In this document: positions 18,801 to 21,353 of the stretch, piece by piece
Layout of the letters: every line of letters starts with the position of its first letter
How positions within the stretch are numbered: position 1 is the stretch's first letter
DNA from: Haliotis asinina
Taxonomy: Eukaryota > Mollusca > Gastropoda > Lepetellida > Haliotidae
Direction of reading: 5' to 3'
DNA: 64,000 bases
Assembly (NCBI RefSeq): GCF_037392515.1
Contig: NC_090287.1
Location: 8,353,501-8,417,500, forward strand
Position numbers and translations under genes: made by a program
Notes under the pieces: model-generated
Seen by the model: only the letters and a program-made list of their open reading frames with translations
Told to the model about the DNA's origin: nothing
The model's database searches: none

Positions 18801-21353
18801 ACAGCCCGCGTGGATATTGGAAAGGAGCTAGCGCAGTAGATAATCTATCTAAAATGGCGCGAGTATCACCGGAGAAAGCCAAAGCGTGGCTTGAAAAACA
18901 AGCCCTGTGGCAGATCTATTTGCCGGCGCCACGCTACGTACCTAGAAGGAGTTTCGGAATTAACATACCTAATAGCATTCACCAGGCAGACCTACTGTTC
19001 CTACCTCATGATAAGAGGTACAAGTATGCCTTAACCGTAGTGGACGTAGCCAGTCGTTACAAGGAAGCCGAACCCTTGACCACGAAAGATTCGGCCAAAG
19101 TAGCCAAAGGATTAGAACGCATATACAAACGCAGCCCGCTGACTTGGCCAACAGAGCTGCAAGTTGATCCCGGACGGGAGTTCATGGGTGCCGTTTCACA
19201 ACTGCTAGCCAAACACGATACAAAGGTCAGACGTGGCACGGCCGGAGCCCATCGCAGCCAAGCTATAGTTGAGAGATTTAATAGGACTTTGGCTGAGCGC
19301 TTGTTCGGCTATCAGTATGCTAGGGAGATGGCCACCCCTGGAAAACGATCGACCGAATGGGTCACGAGGTTACCTGAGGTGGTGTCGGCAATCAACCATG
19401 AAGTCACCCGTCTCACCGGTAAGAAACCGGCAGACGCTATCAAACTAAAATCAATAGTTGCAGAGTCGGCCGCTCCATTGCGTGGGAAGGAGAAACAGAT
19501 ACCGGATAGGGCCCTAGTGAGGTATCTGTACCAGCCGGGGGAACACGAGGGCGATAGCCGTAAGCGAGCCACCGATCCTATATGGTCGGTCAAAACTTAC
19601 AACATAGATAAAGTGGATATGAAAGCCGACGAACCTAACTTATACTACTTGAGGGATGGGCCGGGTAGGGGTTTTGTAAGAGAAGAATTATTGATCGTAC
19701 CGTACGGCACAGTGTTACCGCCTGCCAAGTCACGGTAAACGTGATGGCGTGGCTTTGTAGTAGGGGCAATAATAGCAAGAGCTAAGGGTCCCACCAAAGC
19801 CTCATTTACTAAATGAGGCTTTTTAGAGGGGTTTTTGAAAAGTGTTTTCGGACTATCATTCCCTATACTACTTAATTAATTTGTAACATTCATGTTTGTT
19901 GAAGACATTATGTTGGCAAAACATATTTGAACTTCTGTTGATTGAAAAGTTTTTTTCATGTAGAAATGACTGCACAATTATCTTTGCCTTTATGATAAAT
20001 GAATTACTGACTTACAAGGCACCGTTTCTGAGAATGGTACACTGGATTTTACATGTTGGTGTTGATGCTTTGTTTTATGGTAATGTCGTTAGATGAAATT
20101 TTGAAAAATATGTCAGGTTTCTTGGAATTTTCATTTTGCTTGCTAAGGACAATTAGTTTAGAATCTTGGAAAGTTGTTTGGGTATGTCAAATTATATGTA
20201 GTGAATTATTTGTAGGAGGGAGAGGTCATTGGTGTAATAACAAACACAAAAATACTTCTTTCATGGAAGTAGGTATGACTCCTTTTATATAGACACATGA
20301 AGATCTGGGGTAGAATAGGTCTTCAGCAATCCAAGCTGGCCACTAAAGGCAACTATGCATGCCATATGAGGTGACTAACAGGATCGGGTGGTCAGACTCG
20401 CTGACTTGGTTGACTCATGTCGTCTGTTCCCAGTGGTGCAGATCCATGCTCATGCTTTTTGATCACTGGATTGTCTGGTCGAGACTCGATTATTTACAGA
20501 CTGCTGCCATATAGCTTGAATATTGCTGAGTGCAGCATAAAACTAAACTCACTCACCCTTTTCTTTACATGATATTTTAGAATCCTGTCAATGATTTTTA
20601 GATCTGATGTTAGGTGTAATGCGTCTTTATTTAATTGGTCAAAATCCATACAACAACCAGAATATATGAAACTACCTTGAATGTTTTCCCTGATGACTGT
20701 TTTCACATGTGATAAAACACAAGTACATTTCATGGGCTTGTATGCACCATGTCAATTGTCACTGTCATTGTCTATGATTGGATACCAGGGTGATATCTGC
20801 TTTTTAACCACCACCTAGAATAGGTATTCAGCAATCCATGCTTGCCACAAGAGGTGACCATGCTCGTCGTATGAAGTGACTAGTGGGAACAGAGGGTCAG
20901 ACTTGCTGACTTGTTGACACATCATTGATGTCTTTTTGTGTAGATCAATGTTTTTGCTGTTGATCAGGGGATTGTCTTGTCCAGACTCAATTATTTCCTG
21001 CCATATAGCTGGAATATTGCTGAGAGCAACTCACTATCAGCAAGATTTCCCGTAATTGAGTTCCATGTCTTCTACACAGTCTCATGTTATCATCATACAG
21101 ATTGTGCCATGATGGTTTATTGTCAAAGGCATTGATTGTTGTTTTATGTCAATACATGTCCTATGTTCTTCTGTTCAGGCATTGCAACATGGTCTTGGAA
21201 AATGTGAAGGAGATGTGGACAGAAGTCCCCAAAACAGGCAAAGGCAAGAAGAAGTCAAAACCAGTGAATAAAGACAGATATATTTCAAAGATGTTCTTAA
21301 GAGGAGATTCTGTTATTCTTGTGCTCAGAAATCCTTTGGCATCGGGAAAGTGA
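3801..21353 (+). CDS. SNRPD2: Small nuclear ribonucleoprotein Sm D2, complete, three exons
   Basis: Coding exons are 3801-3805 (ATGTC, donor GTAAGT), 4251-4430 (acceptor CTCAG, donor GTAATT) and 21179-21353 (acceptor TTCAG, stop TGA). The sum is 360 nt, or 119 aa, close to the usual 118. The protein begins M-S-A-L-M and continues with the invariant [19 protein letters not shown] (Sm1 motif) and, in exon 3, [16 protein letters not shown] and a Sm2 block with [16 protein letters not shown]. Sm D2 is a core ring protein of U1, U2, U4 and U5 snRNPs, assembled in the cytoplasm and used in the nuclear spliceosome. Intron 2 (4431-21178, 16.7 kb) contains the whole Polinton. Intron 1 (3806-4250) shows nothing notable. 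Confidence 0.95.
4251..4430 (+). CDS. SNRPD2: SNRPD2 exon 2
   Basis: 180-nt exon with acceptor AATTTCTCAG|GGCACT and donor GACAG|GTAATT. It carries the N-terminal helix and Sm1 motif. It ends inside an Arg codon (AG|G) completed by exon 3 at 21179. Confidence 0.93.
4639..5241. repeat. MITE-like element with imperfect inverted ends in SNRPD2 intron 2
   Basis: The left arm at about 4640-4734 (AGTAAACTTAGTCTCAG, GTTACACTCC, GGTAACCTTTGAG) is matched in reverse complement by 5170-5241 (CTCAAAGGTTACCTGATGCG, GGAGTGTAACG, AGTTTACTGAGACTGG). No transposase is present, so it is probably a non-autonomous DNA transposon. It ends 70 bp before the Polinton. Similar words (GAGTCTAACAAA, GTAGGTCG) recur near 57720. 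Confidence 0.6.
5361..5387. repeat. Perfect hairpin in the left inverted repeat
   Basis: Two 13-nt arms, AAAGCCTCATTTA and its exact complement, around a single G. It begins 50 bp from the element end and is repeated at 19796-19822. It could be a fold-back protein-binding site or a transcription stop; the sequence alone does not decide. Confidence 0.75.
5445..5629 (-). pseudogene. Mirror copy of the integrase C-terminal coding end
   Basis: Because the integrase gene runs into the right inverted repeat, this part of the left repeat encodes, on the minus strand, the last 61 or so codons and stop of the integrase. It is a fragment without a start codon, not an independent gene. The only difference from the functional copy (5511) is silent in the integrase frame (Gly codon 301, GGG against GGT). 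Confidence 0.85.
5655..6272 (-). CDS. Conserved Polinton protein with hydrophobic hairpin, 205 aa
   Basis: ATG at 6272 just after an AT-rich leader. The N-terminal 60 residues are charged and helical. A long glycine- and valine-rich hydrophobic segment at about residues 60-105 ([21 protein letters not shown]) could form two membrane helices. The C-terminal half (105-205) is a charged, predicted helical domain rich in Lys and Glu. The layout resembles uncharacterised proteins I recall in Polintons of aquatic invertebrates. It is the last gene of the leftward block and starts 1 bp after the upstream gene's stop. Function unknown; a virion-membrane or lytic role is only a guess from the hydrophobic hairpin. 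Confidence 0.75.
   Translation of the reverse strand: MGLYPVVEEVAKTLETVDGFRLRQLCDVKRQLEQDRDTRKALCKKYNRAFNIVDGADTTLMTTSMGLGAAGVVLLTTIVAAPIVLGFEITAGIAGVLGLTLKLVSRRLHRKALKHDEIRVLAEAKLNTVSERISTALSDSKISEEEFRSILSELKKYNGMKQDIRSKSRKSAISEDEKKKYIEQGIQKAQQAFIMNTKEIVGGSR
6274..6948 (-). CDS. Fibre-like protein, short version, 224 aa
   Basis: ATG at 6948. Residues about 9-44 form one unit ([13 protein letters not shown]...Y.L.F..N.Y..VPLP) of a repeat present three times in the neighbour at 6959-7870. Residues 48-90 then match that neighbour's C-terminal domain ([24 protein letters not shown] against [23 protein letters not shown]). The two are therefore paralogs by tandem duplication. The repeat resembles the LSDV...W.P units of phage tail-fibre stalks. 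I infer a surface or receptor-binding role; the position just after the minor capsid gene fits that. Confidence 0.7.
   Translation of the reverse strand: MTNHHPNTTLNDLGDTDGFDQPGEEDEFYILHFKDNMYRPVPLPDFKKPKWLINLTPTSPYITIDENNWITKIRNNGIWVGDFIPERGLAPRRSDGYDKNGLSTYFENKLTFSNPEIITPPFTLIIEVFFTDIFDRDYPIVHQILPGVSIRWDYTTDYCRIVIQQDTTGPINHLISPSEVFIRIGYFISLSPIALNTSIELIGFKYIDRFLTEPQLKYLSKYIL
6959..7870 (-). CDS. Fibre-like protein, long version, 303 aa
   Basis: ATG at 7870; its first bases overlap the stop of the minor capsid gene (ATGA, 4-bp overlap), suggesting co-transcription. Three tandem units of about 35 residues (roughly 18-50, 56-85 and 91-122) share the pattern L.D..DT...., then Y.L......W or Y, then P, like stalk repeats in phage fibres. 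Residues 125-303 form a mostly beta, aromatic-rich domain homologous to the shorter paralog. Likely trimeric fibre or spike: this is inference from repeat form and capsid-gene context. No signal peptide or membrane segment. Confidence 0.7.
   Translation of the reverse strand: MTSAQGPGVKKCVNIGISDLGDTRGFDAPGVDGKSYALQLKNNIYKRVEIPSGGALSDMIDTTGATANTKYALVNTGDDNWRIYPSFGGKLFDLGDVESTTVVKNKPYMLVFTEDDKWVLLPDNKWFLNIRLVSPYVFTDNKDNHLNKVVNNGTLLVAYVPTQRRSIVVSPVNTIAAHMLSSKPAMQNVKLQLVSEFEGVVKILESLPANSTLFIKVYLGEPSGNDVEIVKGIKLGWVKRHQFQVCNVYVRVGVDSKTSLQGVNVIVENKISLINIFLPYNIHFMGIKLTPELLSENQLEIIS
7867..8520 (-). CDS. Minor capsid protein (penton, single jelly roll), 217 aa
   Basis: ATG at 8520. Length and beta-rich pattern fit Polinton minor capsid proteins, with the typical C-terminal block: an Arg-rich stretch ([13 protein letters not shown]), [10 protein letters not shown], a turn with N, then Y-L-S-L-T-L-H-V-T ending the chain. 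Family knowledge: pentamers of this protein close the twelve vertices of the icosahedral capsid built from the double-jelly-roll major protein. It heads the leftward operon-like block with the two fibre-like genes and the 205-aa gene. It is divergently transcribed from the gene at 8556 across a 35-bp AT-rich spacer. Confidence 0.8.
   Translation of the reverse strand: MYITLPGITSGEAVQLTHAIDNTSGQLEVALCDITYLPQWTNINISNNKLFVSGTRSQITDGYYSVCSLNDEVFKPLGAELKMNDSNGTVVLINNGRTSLRLGRPLARILGMSPDEIKPTTTVTGTKLPELVPYRELYIHLGQVSTTYNIQGGHPSTILRAVPVKTEKFNDGRTESFSPRQYKRLTQGNIPELTISVLDINHNPVNIGYLSLTLHVT
8521..8555. promoter_or_regulatory. Divergent AT-rich promoter between penton and 407-aa genes
   Basis: The 35 bp between two opposed ATG codons are almost pure A/T and contain TATATATTTATTTATATAATAG. 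The same TTTATTTATATA core appears at 10930-10962, the other divergent spacer. The spacing to both starts is so short that 5' leaders must be a few bases to about 25 nt. Confidence 0.6.
8556..9779 (+). CDS. Conserved Polinton protein with C-terminal membrane anchor, 407 aa
   Basis: The frame is open from 8430, but the ATG at 8556 directly after the AT-rich spacer is the natural start ([15 protein letters not shown]). Globular body with motifs I recall as conserved in Polintons of marine invertebrates ([54 protein letters not shown]). A Pro/His-rich linker (about residues 345-375) precedes a terminal hydrophobic helix ([17 protein letters not shown]), suggesting a tail-anchored or virion-membrane protein. 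Function unknown. The last 23 bp overlap the 3' end of the convergent gene at 9757-10929. Confidence 0.8.
   Translation: MYSPGVFYPKLDVDFSPMKIVVAPELYFNAQLLDVFDKYKLMVTNIEAVHAWFNNPMQFWQNQFNFAVWCATTGCGVALTDTRRGPLSQSVFKFHVYYQVRRILKEISAPLPQDKAWDATNNPYDRRAYERICNEFEINPKTDWRLPGPNHGLGIPSDGVRSVKELSDLILKQGKLRPDFALSSNEWRDDRMNFKGGVAFTVQKVEQSTADGWKMFMLDTSKGFTRAGTIRLNDSIRTYVWSLLGAQSMTRSNILGKGTAYDAQKQFVSNVEDAINSPVDLPRAIERYQNVLEYARSKVNYVFGVGLYMSPSDMQLRVKKVVGYNNKIVIATADQKLGINPDINTPYIPHIPPRETGIVEPPPEPKVHVGVPPTHPHIQASNQQHIDNKTALVVGGVTLGLIWLKIS
9757..10929 (-). CDS. Conserved Polinton coiled-coil/membrane protein, 390 aa
   Basis: ATG at 10929. An acidic N-terminus leads to a region with [18 protein letters not shown] and then a long charged coiled coil (about 175-270). 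A hydrophobic helix follows (about 278-300, [20 protein letters not shown]), then a Gly/Pro linker, an amphipathic [20 protein letters not shown] helix and further hydrophobic segments ([31 protein letters not shown]). This architecture is common in Polintons of aquatic invertebrates but has no established function. Coiled coil plus several membrane segments suggests an envelope, scaffold or membrane-remodelling role (inference). Divergent from the major capsid gene. Confidence 0.8.
   Translation of the reverse strand: MDEDIDMTEMPGASAQAFDDEQETSFTSSPLSQELLETTVNDYYKSLKSDKNYVEPQGIYHKNFFVDTKGVLRLKSAPGVDLFNKINKKPLALSTLASRNGGAEFIREHLNMRDYGGAIPKTVKEDLQATRSHLTTIDEMTPERATEASDSIEKLLSTYWDKPLPGFDFPVRELRGLDEAVKRVRGELVNNMGKLNEIDEHIAREKTKLTETDDDDMKRRINERIRDLEDERRTRLEAASSNREHLRSQISRIRETIDRILNEDTTLANRIRILFREQGITIASILTALGFIISTLVVSLVGGAPTPPSAGGGTPSGGGGVKDWIKKLGEGLAKLAGKAAEALPGILGSIVSWLLGALSKTAMWLSQNMWAAIVAVAGLVYVAAKKSLTK
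10930..10962. promoter_or_regulatory. Divergent AT-rich promoter between 390-aa and major capsid genes
   Basis: 33 bp containing TATTTAAATATATTTTATT and TTATATATAAC between opposed ATG codons. It shares TTTATTTATATA with 8521-8555, so it is likely a TATA-type core promoter used in both directions. Confidence 0.6.
10963..12219 (+). CDS. Major capsid protein (double jelly roll), 418 aa
   Basis: ATG at 10963 after TATATATAACA. The N-terminal block with [19 protein letters not shown] and [14 protein letters not shown], the mid-chain [18 protein letters not shown], and the C-terminal [20 protein letters not shown] are characteristic of Polinton major capsid proteins of the PRD1-adenovirus lineage. 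The length is somewhat short for the family but complete. It would form the trimeric capsomers of an icosahedral shell. Its last 29 bp overlap the start of the packaging ATPase gene, as expected for a packaging/capsid transcription unit. Confidence 0.92.
   Translation: MYGRKLDPFRKLREPLGARAVRQSVTITNNPSKIDQNQTLLVRFPNLGENDLIVPGTVRLAFNITLTSDNDKRELVRNVGRAIIKKTTVKISGNEVLSIDDSDVFHCYKDLWKSERERVNDVYQGISKSTRARIGYVFTTDQQDKLSDGEKAIALAYGNRFCVPLDFELLTGHAPFYQAALGDRLEYELTFNDYSKVVRTPNSDEASYTIDNISLEFDMVTSPELARQVRSQYSGKMAILYDRVLRHRSVVRDKSDTVWNINLNVPARSMKGILVVPVEDYDPFRRDSEKFFNPEIEKVEVTIEGVPNQLFSHGMRPHQQWDEIKKLPVGDYITKDLDLGSVQIGEYLTTKYALWLDMRSTDDDKLHGSGRRIDNGSEGITIQITKKAQTAGKLKLYLYVIMDAQLNIDNGRFVQAIY
12191..12826 (+). 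CDS. Genome-packaging ATPase (A32/FtsK-HerA type), 211 aa
   Basis: ATG at 12191 inside the end of the major capsid gene, in another frame. Walker A is GQTGCGKT (residues 28-35), Walker B is LFILDD (103-108), and a [10 protein letters not shown] segment carries the conserved Gln (about 141). An Arg (R155, in EQTRWVALF) could act as arginine finger (inference). Length is typical of this ATPase in Polintons and of poxvirus A32-like packaging ATPases. It is expected to pump replicated element DNA into the capsid. The start is placed by the frame; the Gly/Pro-rich leader 10-20 includes one of the GC-palindromic inserts described under findings. Confidence 0.92.
   Translation: MGDLCKPSTSGGDPLGLPTDPHCAIICGQTGCGKTVFVLDMLEGYYKDVFDNIVIMCPTLGMNKTYARPWVMTDPDVHKIDPGTRLQDWLKALHEKFKGEPTLFILDDCSANREITKKRDMLSYLAFSGRHANHSVWVLTQKFNSVLKDLREQTRWVALFHCKDRDSFEECLRENDVMSKLERERVKKQLAETKHAKLVLKTDQPVAYRVY
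12827..12876 (+). repeat. 10-bp tandem repeat, five copies, upstream of 12877 gene
   Basis: AGCTAAGCAA repeated five times without change, beginning directly after the ATPase stop. It continues into ATGCTAAGCATAGCT, which supplies the ATG of the next ORF. It occupies the position where other genes in the element have AT-rich promoters. It may be a binding-site array or a slippage product. Confidence 0.9.
12877..13539 (+). CDS. Conserved Polinton protein with N-terminal membrane anchor, 220 aa
   Basis: Starts at ATG 12877 or 12892 (M6, then [13 protein letters not shown]). Residues 6-36 form a membrane helix, probably a signal anchor. The conserved core (about 70-190: [72 protein letters not shown]) matches an uncharacterised family I recall from Polintons of marine invertebrates. 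The last 30 residues are Asn/Gly/Ser-rich and overlap the next gene in another frame. Function unknown. First of a run of small membrane proteins (12877-14445). Confidence 0.78.
   Translation: MLSIAMIFEVFVVCNLTFISLCFVCIGYYIVKTKSYLLYYKMQCEELLEQLSVEGSPTGDSPKREKLVALAVGGKAKHYFGDYTPDKINKMSAEEIDKLYVRYESRLGAEMTKTIGSAMAQIYTGIVSHFLPIPPERRLYLWEDLEKDPFIEHAVSSISCGLYHKYGMLLAPVTAAIITAKHCQFERKNNNNSIDVRGDGTSDGGDPSGGTSNSNQTEES
13460..13756 (+). CDS. Small basic membrane protein, 98 aa
   Basis: ATG at 13460 after AGTATAG; 80 bp overlap with the preceding gene in another frame. Acidic/Val-rich start, then a basic patch ([15 protein letters not shown], about 22-36), a membrane helix ([19 protein letters not shown], about 48-66) and a Pro/Ser/Gly tail made largely of the GC-palindromic sequence. 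The [10 protein letters not shown] motif recurs in small Polinton proteins, supporting a real gene. Possibly a DNA-facing virion-membrane protein (inference). Confidence 0.65.
   Translation: MSEVTEPVTVETPVVVPPTVTRQKNPKRVAAGKKRWCNQHKVTNPTRLLLAVGVTAALAISWLYVGVPSHSEPQPNSEVTPNSGGMGVSPMVDPHIML
13757..13783 (+). promoter_or_regulatory. AT-rich promoter before 75-aa gene
   Basis: 27 bp, nearly all A/T (TTTAAAATATTTTATATCAT), between the stop at 13756 and ATG 13784. It resembles the other start-proximal AT blocks of the element. Confidence 0.5.
13784..14011 (+). CDS. Small hydrophobic protein, 75 aa
   Basis: ATG at 13784. Two moderately hydrophobic helices (about 12-30 and 45-62) separated by [13 protein letters not shown], ending [13 protein letters not shown]. 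The DMGML...[14 protein letters not shown] pattern recurs in small Polinton proteins I recall. Lies 8 bp before the next ORF in an unbroken same-strand run. Function unknown. Confidence 0.65.
   Translation: MSEGKTFVNDAYHATVVASLAVGYARLTKMVLKQPTIKLDFNLQDMGMLIMNLGMAMATKDILVKQGIIPDNIMK
14020..14445 (+). CDS. Small protein with two membrane segments and coiled coil, 141 aa
   Basis: ATG at 14020 after ATATAGGG. N-terminal hydrophobic segment (about 3-25), a charged coiled coil (about 30-80, rich in Glu, Lys, Arg), then [13 protein letters not shown] and a C-terminal hydrophobic helix ([19 protein letters not shown]). Similar organisation to other virion-membrane candidates in this element. No assigned function. 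Confidence 0.65.
   Translation: MATIAMMVGGALVNALAFSGSNYLFSKLRDDHAAEIQEERKRHDLATEKLQRAQAEYAKKRLQRIDFINEQLTRENHAVQTFNDVDEAMKEYYLLTGKRLEALNKPTLAQYYTPSKGQMNRELGFIVLGIAATALVAKQLN
14446..14464 (+). promoter_or_regulatory. TATA-like promoter before 87-aa gene
   Basis: The 19-bp gap AATACCTATATAAGTAAAC holds a good TATA box (CTATATAAG) 6 bp before ATG 14465, so the leader must be very short or start within the box. Confidence 0.5.
14465..14728 (+). CDS. Small Cys/His-rich zinc-binding protein, 87 aa
   Basis: ATG at 14465. Nine Cys and three conserved-looking His in the first 57 residues: C8, C19, C23, C29, C30, H32, then C40, C43, H50, C52, C54, H57. This fits two zinc-binding modules. The tail is basic and helical (about 60-87, [13 protein letters not shown]). 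It could be a DNA- or RNA-binding regulator, but no family name is justified. The gene has its own TATA-like leader. Confidence 0.65.
   Translation: MRPAPYRCEYILMGKTEACGRKCRNQGFCCFHMGSPNYTCSVCGIGVKGHYCLCKAHGANVVRHQLIYENKKGYIKERRRLLKIDSN
14729..14753 (+). promoter_or_regulatory. Short leader before 136-aa gene
   Basis: AGATTATACACACCTACGTATAGCT, between the stop at 14728 and ATG 14754, holds ATTATAC and GTATAG words like those before 13460 and 6948. Confidence 0.35.
14754..15164 (+). CDS. Unrecognised Polinton protein, 136 aa
   Basis: ATG at 14754. Acidic, aromatic-rich protein with no membrane helix ([41 protein letters not shown]). The last 20 codons overlap the start of the DNA polymerase gene in another frame, which leaves its C-terminus ([14 protein letters not shown]...) constrained by the polymerase sequence. 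I do not recognise a family. It has none of the His-Asp/Glu-Cys layout of the expected cysteine protease. Confidence 0.6.
   Translation: MSVENIFKYELALWGSFRFKIIVDVVWIKEGVKYTHPFEWERDIASQYHIERFSSISEYKEYYNQGEYWIETATLYILPGTWDDLTECLELYPATRKYFLRVTADQLDIDSLRCKHYGYCARAQAGRKAERCYRVF
15103..18789 (+). CDS. Protein-primed family B DNA polymerase, 1228 aa
   Basis: ATG 15103 (MATVREL) is chosen because residues 2-104 then form three SAP/HeH-like repeats (2-31, 37-66, 74-103; each TV..LK..A...G..GYS....K..L..LL). Further on: a Cys/His finger (C380, C383), ExoI YADFEAL (D438, E440), a zinc/His motif like endonuclease VII (C528, C531, H543-C544-H545, C558-N559), ExoII NLRGYD (577-582), ExoIII Y717-D721, PolA DANNLYG (from 817), Pol[10 protein letters not shown] (971-979) and PolC YTDTDS (1071-1076). 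All catalytic acids are present. Family role: replication of the linear element from protein-primed ends. Overlaps the integrase start by 20 bp. Confidence 0.95.
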   Translation: MATVRELKRAAKQRGVIGYSRMRKPALLRLLGLEAPPTVKQLKTQAKQLGYTGYSKLGKAGLTALLSHAPVARPTVKQLKTEAHDLGLGGYSRMRKPQLVELLRQNRAINLQFVRTEHAVGNYLRGWRMHIDRNIDITDIKPLIADKVNQELNNLGSIKFQITVKMSLDKQVGSTTEYVQPYFRGKQEVVTHAETIDASIDTSFQQIREYLERYTHLGSGWAVDKIDNVYLDIAKYVPFRGGSYLALPPYYKNKQAIVNVKNRGNDCLRLSIRSALFPAATNPNRPSNYPQDDGLNWDGIDEPTPISQITKVEKQNNLAINVFGHEGNTTIVHRVSPVKDCQVINLFMIQKGEKYHYTWIKHLSRLLHDQSKHVGEKHFCVRCLHCFSRADLLESHLEDCQGVGQTAIRVDMPKEGENILKFDNHKNQMSVPYIIYADFEALVVGESSTSGSFTHKTQEHKACSFGYIVVRCDGETKAPVVYRGPDAAERFLKCLQEEEKIIRNALYRIAPMRMTRADKIAHTSSTNCHVCDSPLNGDSVRDHCHITGKYRGAAHNACNLKLKINPKTINIPVVFHNLRGYDSHLIMQAIAKIDGNITCIPNNMERYISFSLNGLRFIDSFQFLLSSLDSLVKANNTFPITDRYTDAETRHLLMRKGVYPYEYMDSWAKFTETRLPPIDCFYSKLNEASVSRDDYSHAINVWNKLGCKNLGDYHDLYLRTDVLLLADVFETFRQTCVKQYKLDPAWYYTSPGLSWDALLKKTGVNLELLTDYDMHLFIEKGLRGGISMVSKRYAKANNQYVKGYDPNKPTNHILYLDANNLYGWAMSQYLPTGGFEWVPNIDIMSIAPDSNKGYILEVDLEYPKELHTSHNSYPLAPERMKVNTDWMSEYQHNLSGGRVADVEKLVPNLMNKTKYIVHYRNLQLYLSLGMRLTKIHRVLMFDQSPWMEPYIRMNTDLRKKATSDFEKNLYKLMNNSVFGKTMENLRKRVTVKLVRSSEEDKLRKLIASPAFNRNKIFTDDLVAIHMKKSHIKFNRPVYVGMSILDLSKHLMYDFYYNELKKQYGDRCEVLYTDTDSLLMEIRTEDVYEDMKKHIDLYDTSDYPKTHTMHSTVNKKVLGKMKDECAGTPITEYIGLRPKMYSILKADNSEIRKAKGVKKYVVKQHIKHARFKEALFKTRTFRHKMNTLRSDGHKIYGLTINKTSLSPMDTKRWIAIDGINTYAYGHEKI
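18770..19738 (+). CDS. Retroviral-type integrase, 322 aa
   Basis: ATG 18770 lies within the last codons of the polymerase gene; M3 at 18776 is an alternative. The N-terminal helical part ([31 protein letters not shown]) is the Polinton version that lacks a clear HHCC finger. The catalytic core has D74 (HQADLLFLP), D133 (QVDPGREF) and E168 (IVERFNR), a D-D(34)-E spacing. The C-terminal domain ([31 protein letters not shown]) is typical. It is expected to cut and join the element ends. The last 185 bp lie inside the right inverted repeat. Confidence 0.95.
   Translation: MDMKKFEAIYYSPRGYWKGASAVDNLSKMARVSPEKAKAWLEKQALWQIYLPAPRYVPRRSFGINIPNSIHQADLLFLPHDKRYKYALTVVDVASRYKEAEPLTTKDSAKVAKGLERIYKRSPLTWPTELQVDPGREFMGAVSQLLAKHDTKVRRGTAGAHRSQAIVERFNRTLAERLFGYQYAREMATPGKRSTEWVTRLPEVVSAINHEVTRLTGKKPADAIKLKSIVAESAAPLRGKEKQIPDRALVRYLYQPGEHEGDSRKRATDPIWSVKTYNIDKVDMKADEPNLYYLRDGPGRGFVREELLIVPYGTVLPPAKSR
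19554..19872 (-). repeat. Polinton right terminal inverted repeat
   Basis: 319 bp, the reverse complement of 5311-5629 with one mismatch at 19672. It contains the final part and stop of the integrase gene, then 134 bp of non-coding terminal DNA ending CCCTATACTACT. Confidence 0.97.
19796..19822. repeat. Perfect hairpin in the right inverted repeat
   Basis: Mirror copy of 5361-5387, with 13-nt arms and a 1-nt loop. It lies 57 bp after the integrase stop, where it could also serve in 3' end formation of the rightward transcript. Confidence 0.75.
20325..20561 (+). repeat. SINE-like repeat, copy 2
   Basis: The most complete copy: TCAGCAATCC, GGGTGGTCAGACTCGCTGACT, GTTGATC-like and GATTATTTACAGACTGC, CATATAGCTTGAATATTGCT, ending AAACTAAACTCACTCACC. 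It lies between the Polinton and SNRPD2 exon 3. The interval 19873-20324 shows nothing recognisable. Confidence 0.65.
20822..21040 (+). repeat. SINE-like repeat, copy 3
   Basis: A second copy in the same intron and orientation, about 260 bp after copy 2. It shares TCAGCAATCCATGCTTG, GTTGATCAGGGGATTGTCTT and GCCATATAGCTGGAATATTGC. Confidence 0.6.
21179..21353 (+). CDS. SNRPD2: SNRPD2 exon 3 (terminal)
   Basis: 175-nt exon after acceptor TCTGTTCAG. It encodes the Sm2 half of Sm D2 and stops at TGA 21351-21353. The frame agrees with exons 1 and 2 across the 16.7-kb intron, showing that the host gene remains intact despite the Polinton. Confidence 0.93.

Larger units (their letters stand above)
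5311..19872 (+). mobile_element. Complete Polinton/Maverick transposon
   Basis: A 14,562-bp element bounded by 319-bp inverted repeats beginning AG and ending CT, as is usual for Polintons. It carries the hallmark gene set: protein-primed DNA polymerase B, retroviral-type integrase, packaging ATPase, major capsid protein and minor capsid protein. All sixteen ORFs are open. Flanking bases are ATAATT on the left and TAATTA on the right, sharing TAATT but not a perfect 6-bp target duplication. By family knowledge the element replicates with its own polymerase and inserts with its integrase, and the capsid genes imply a virion stage. No adenain-like protease is recognisable. The near-identical ends and intact frames indicate recent insertion. 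Confidence 0.97.
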
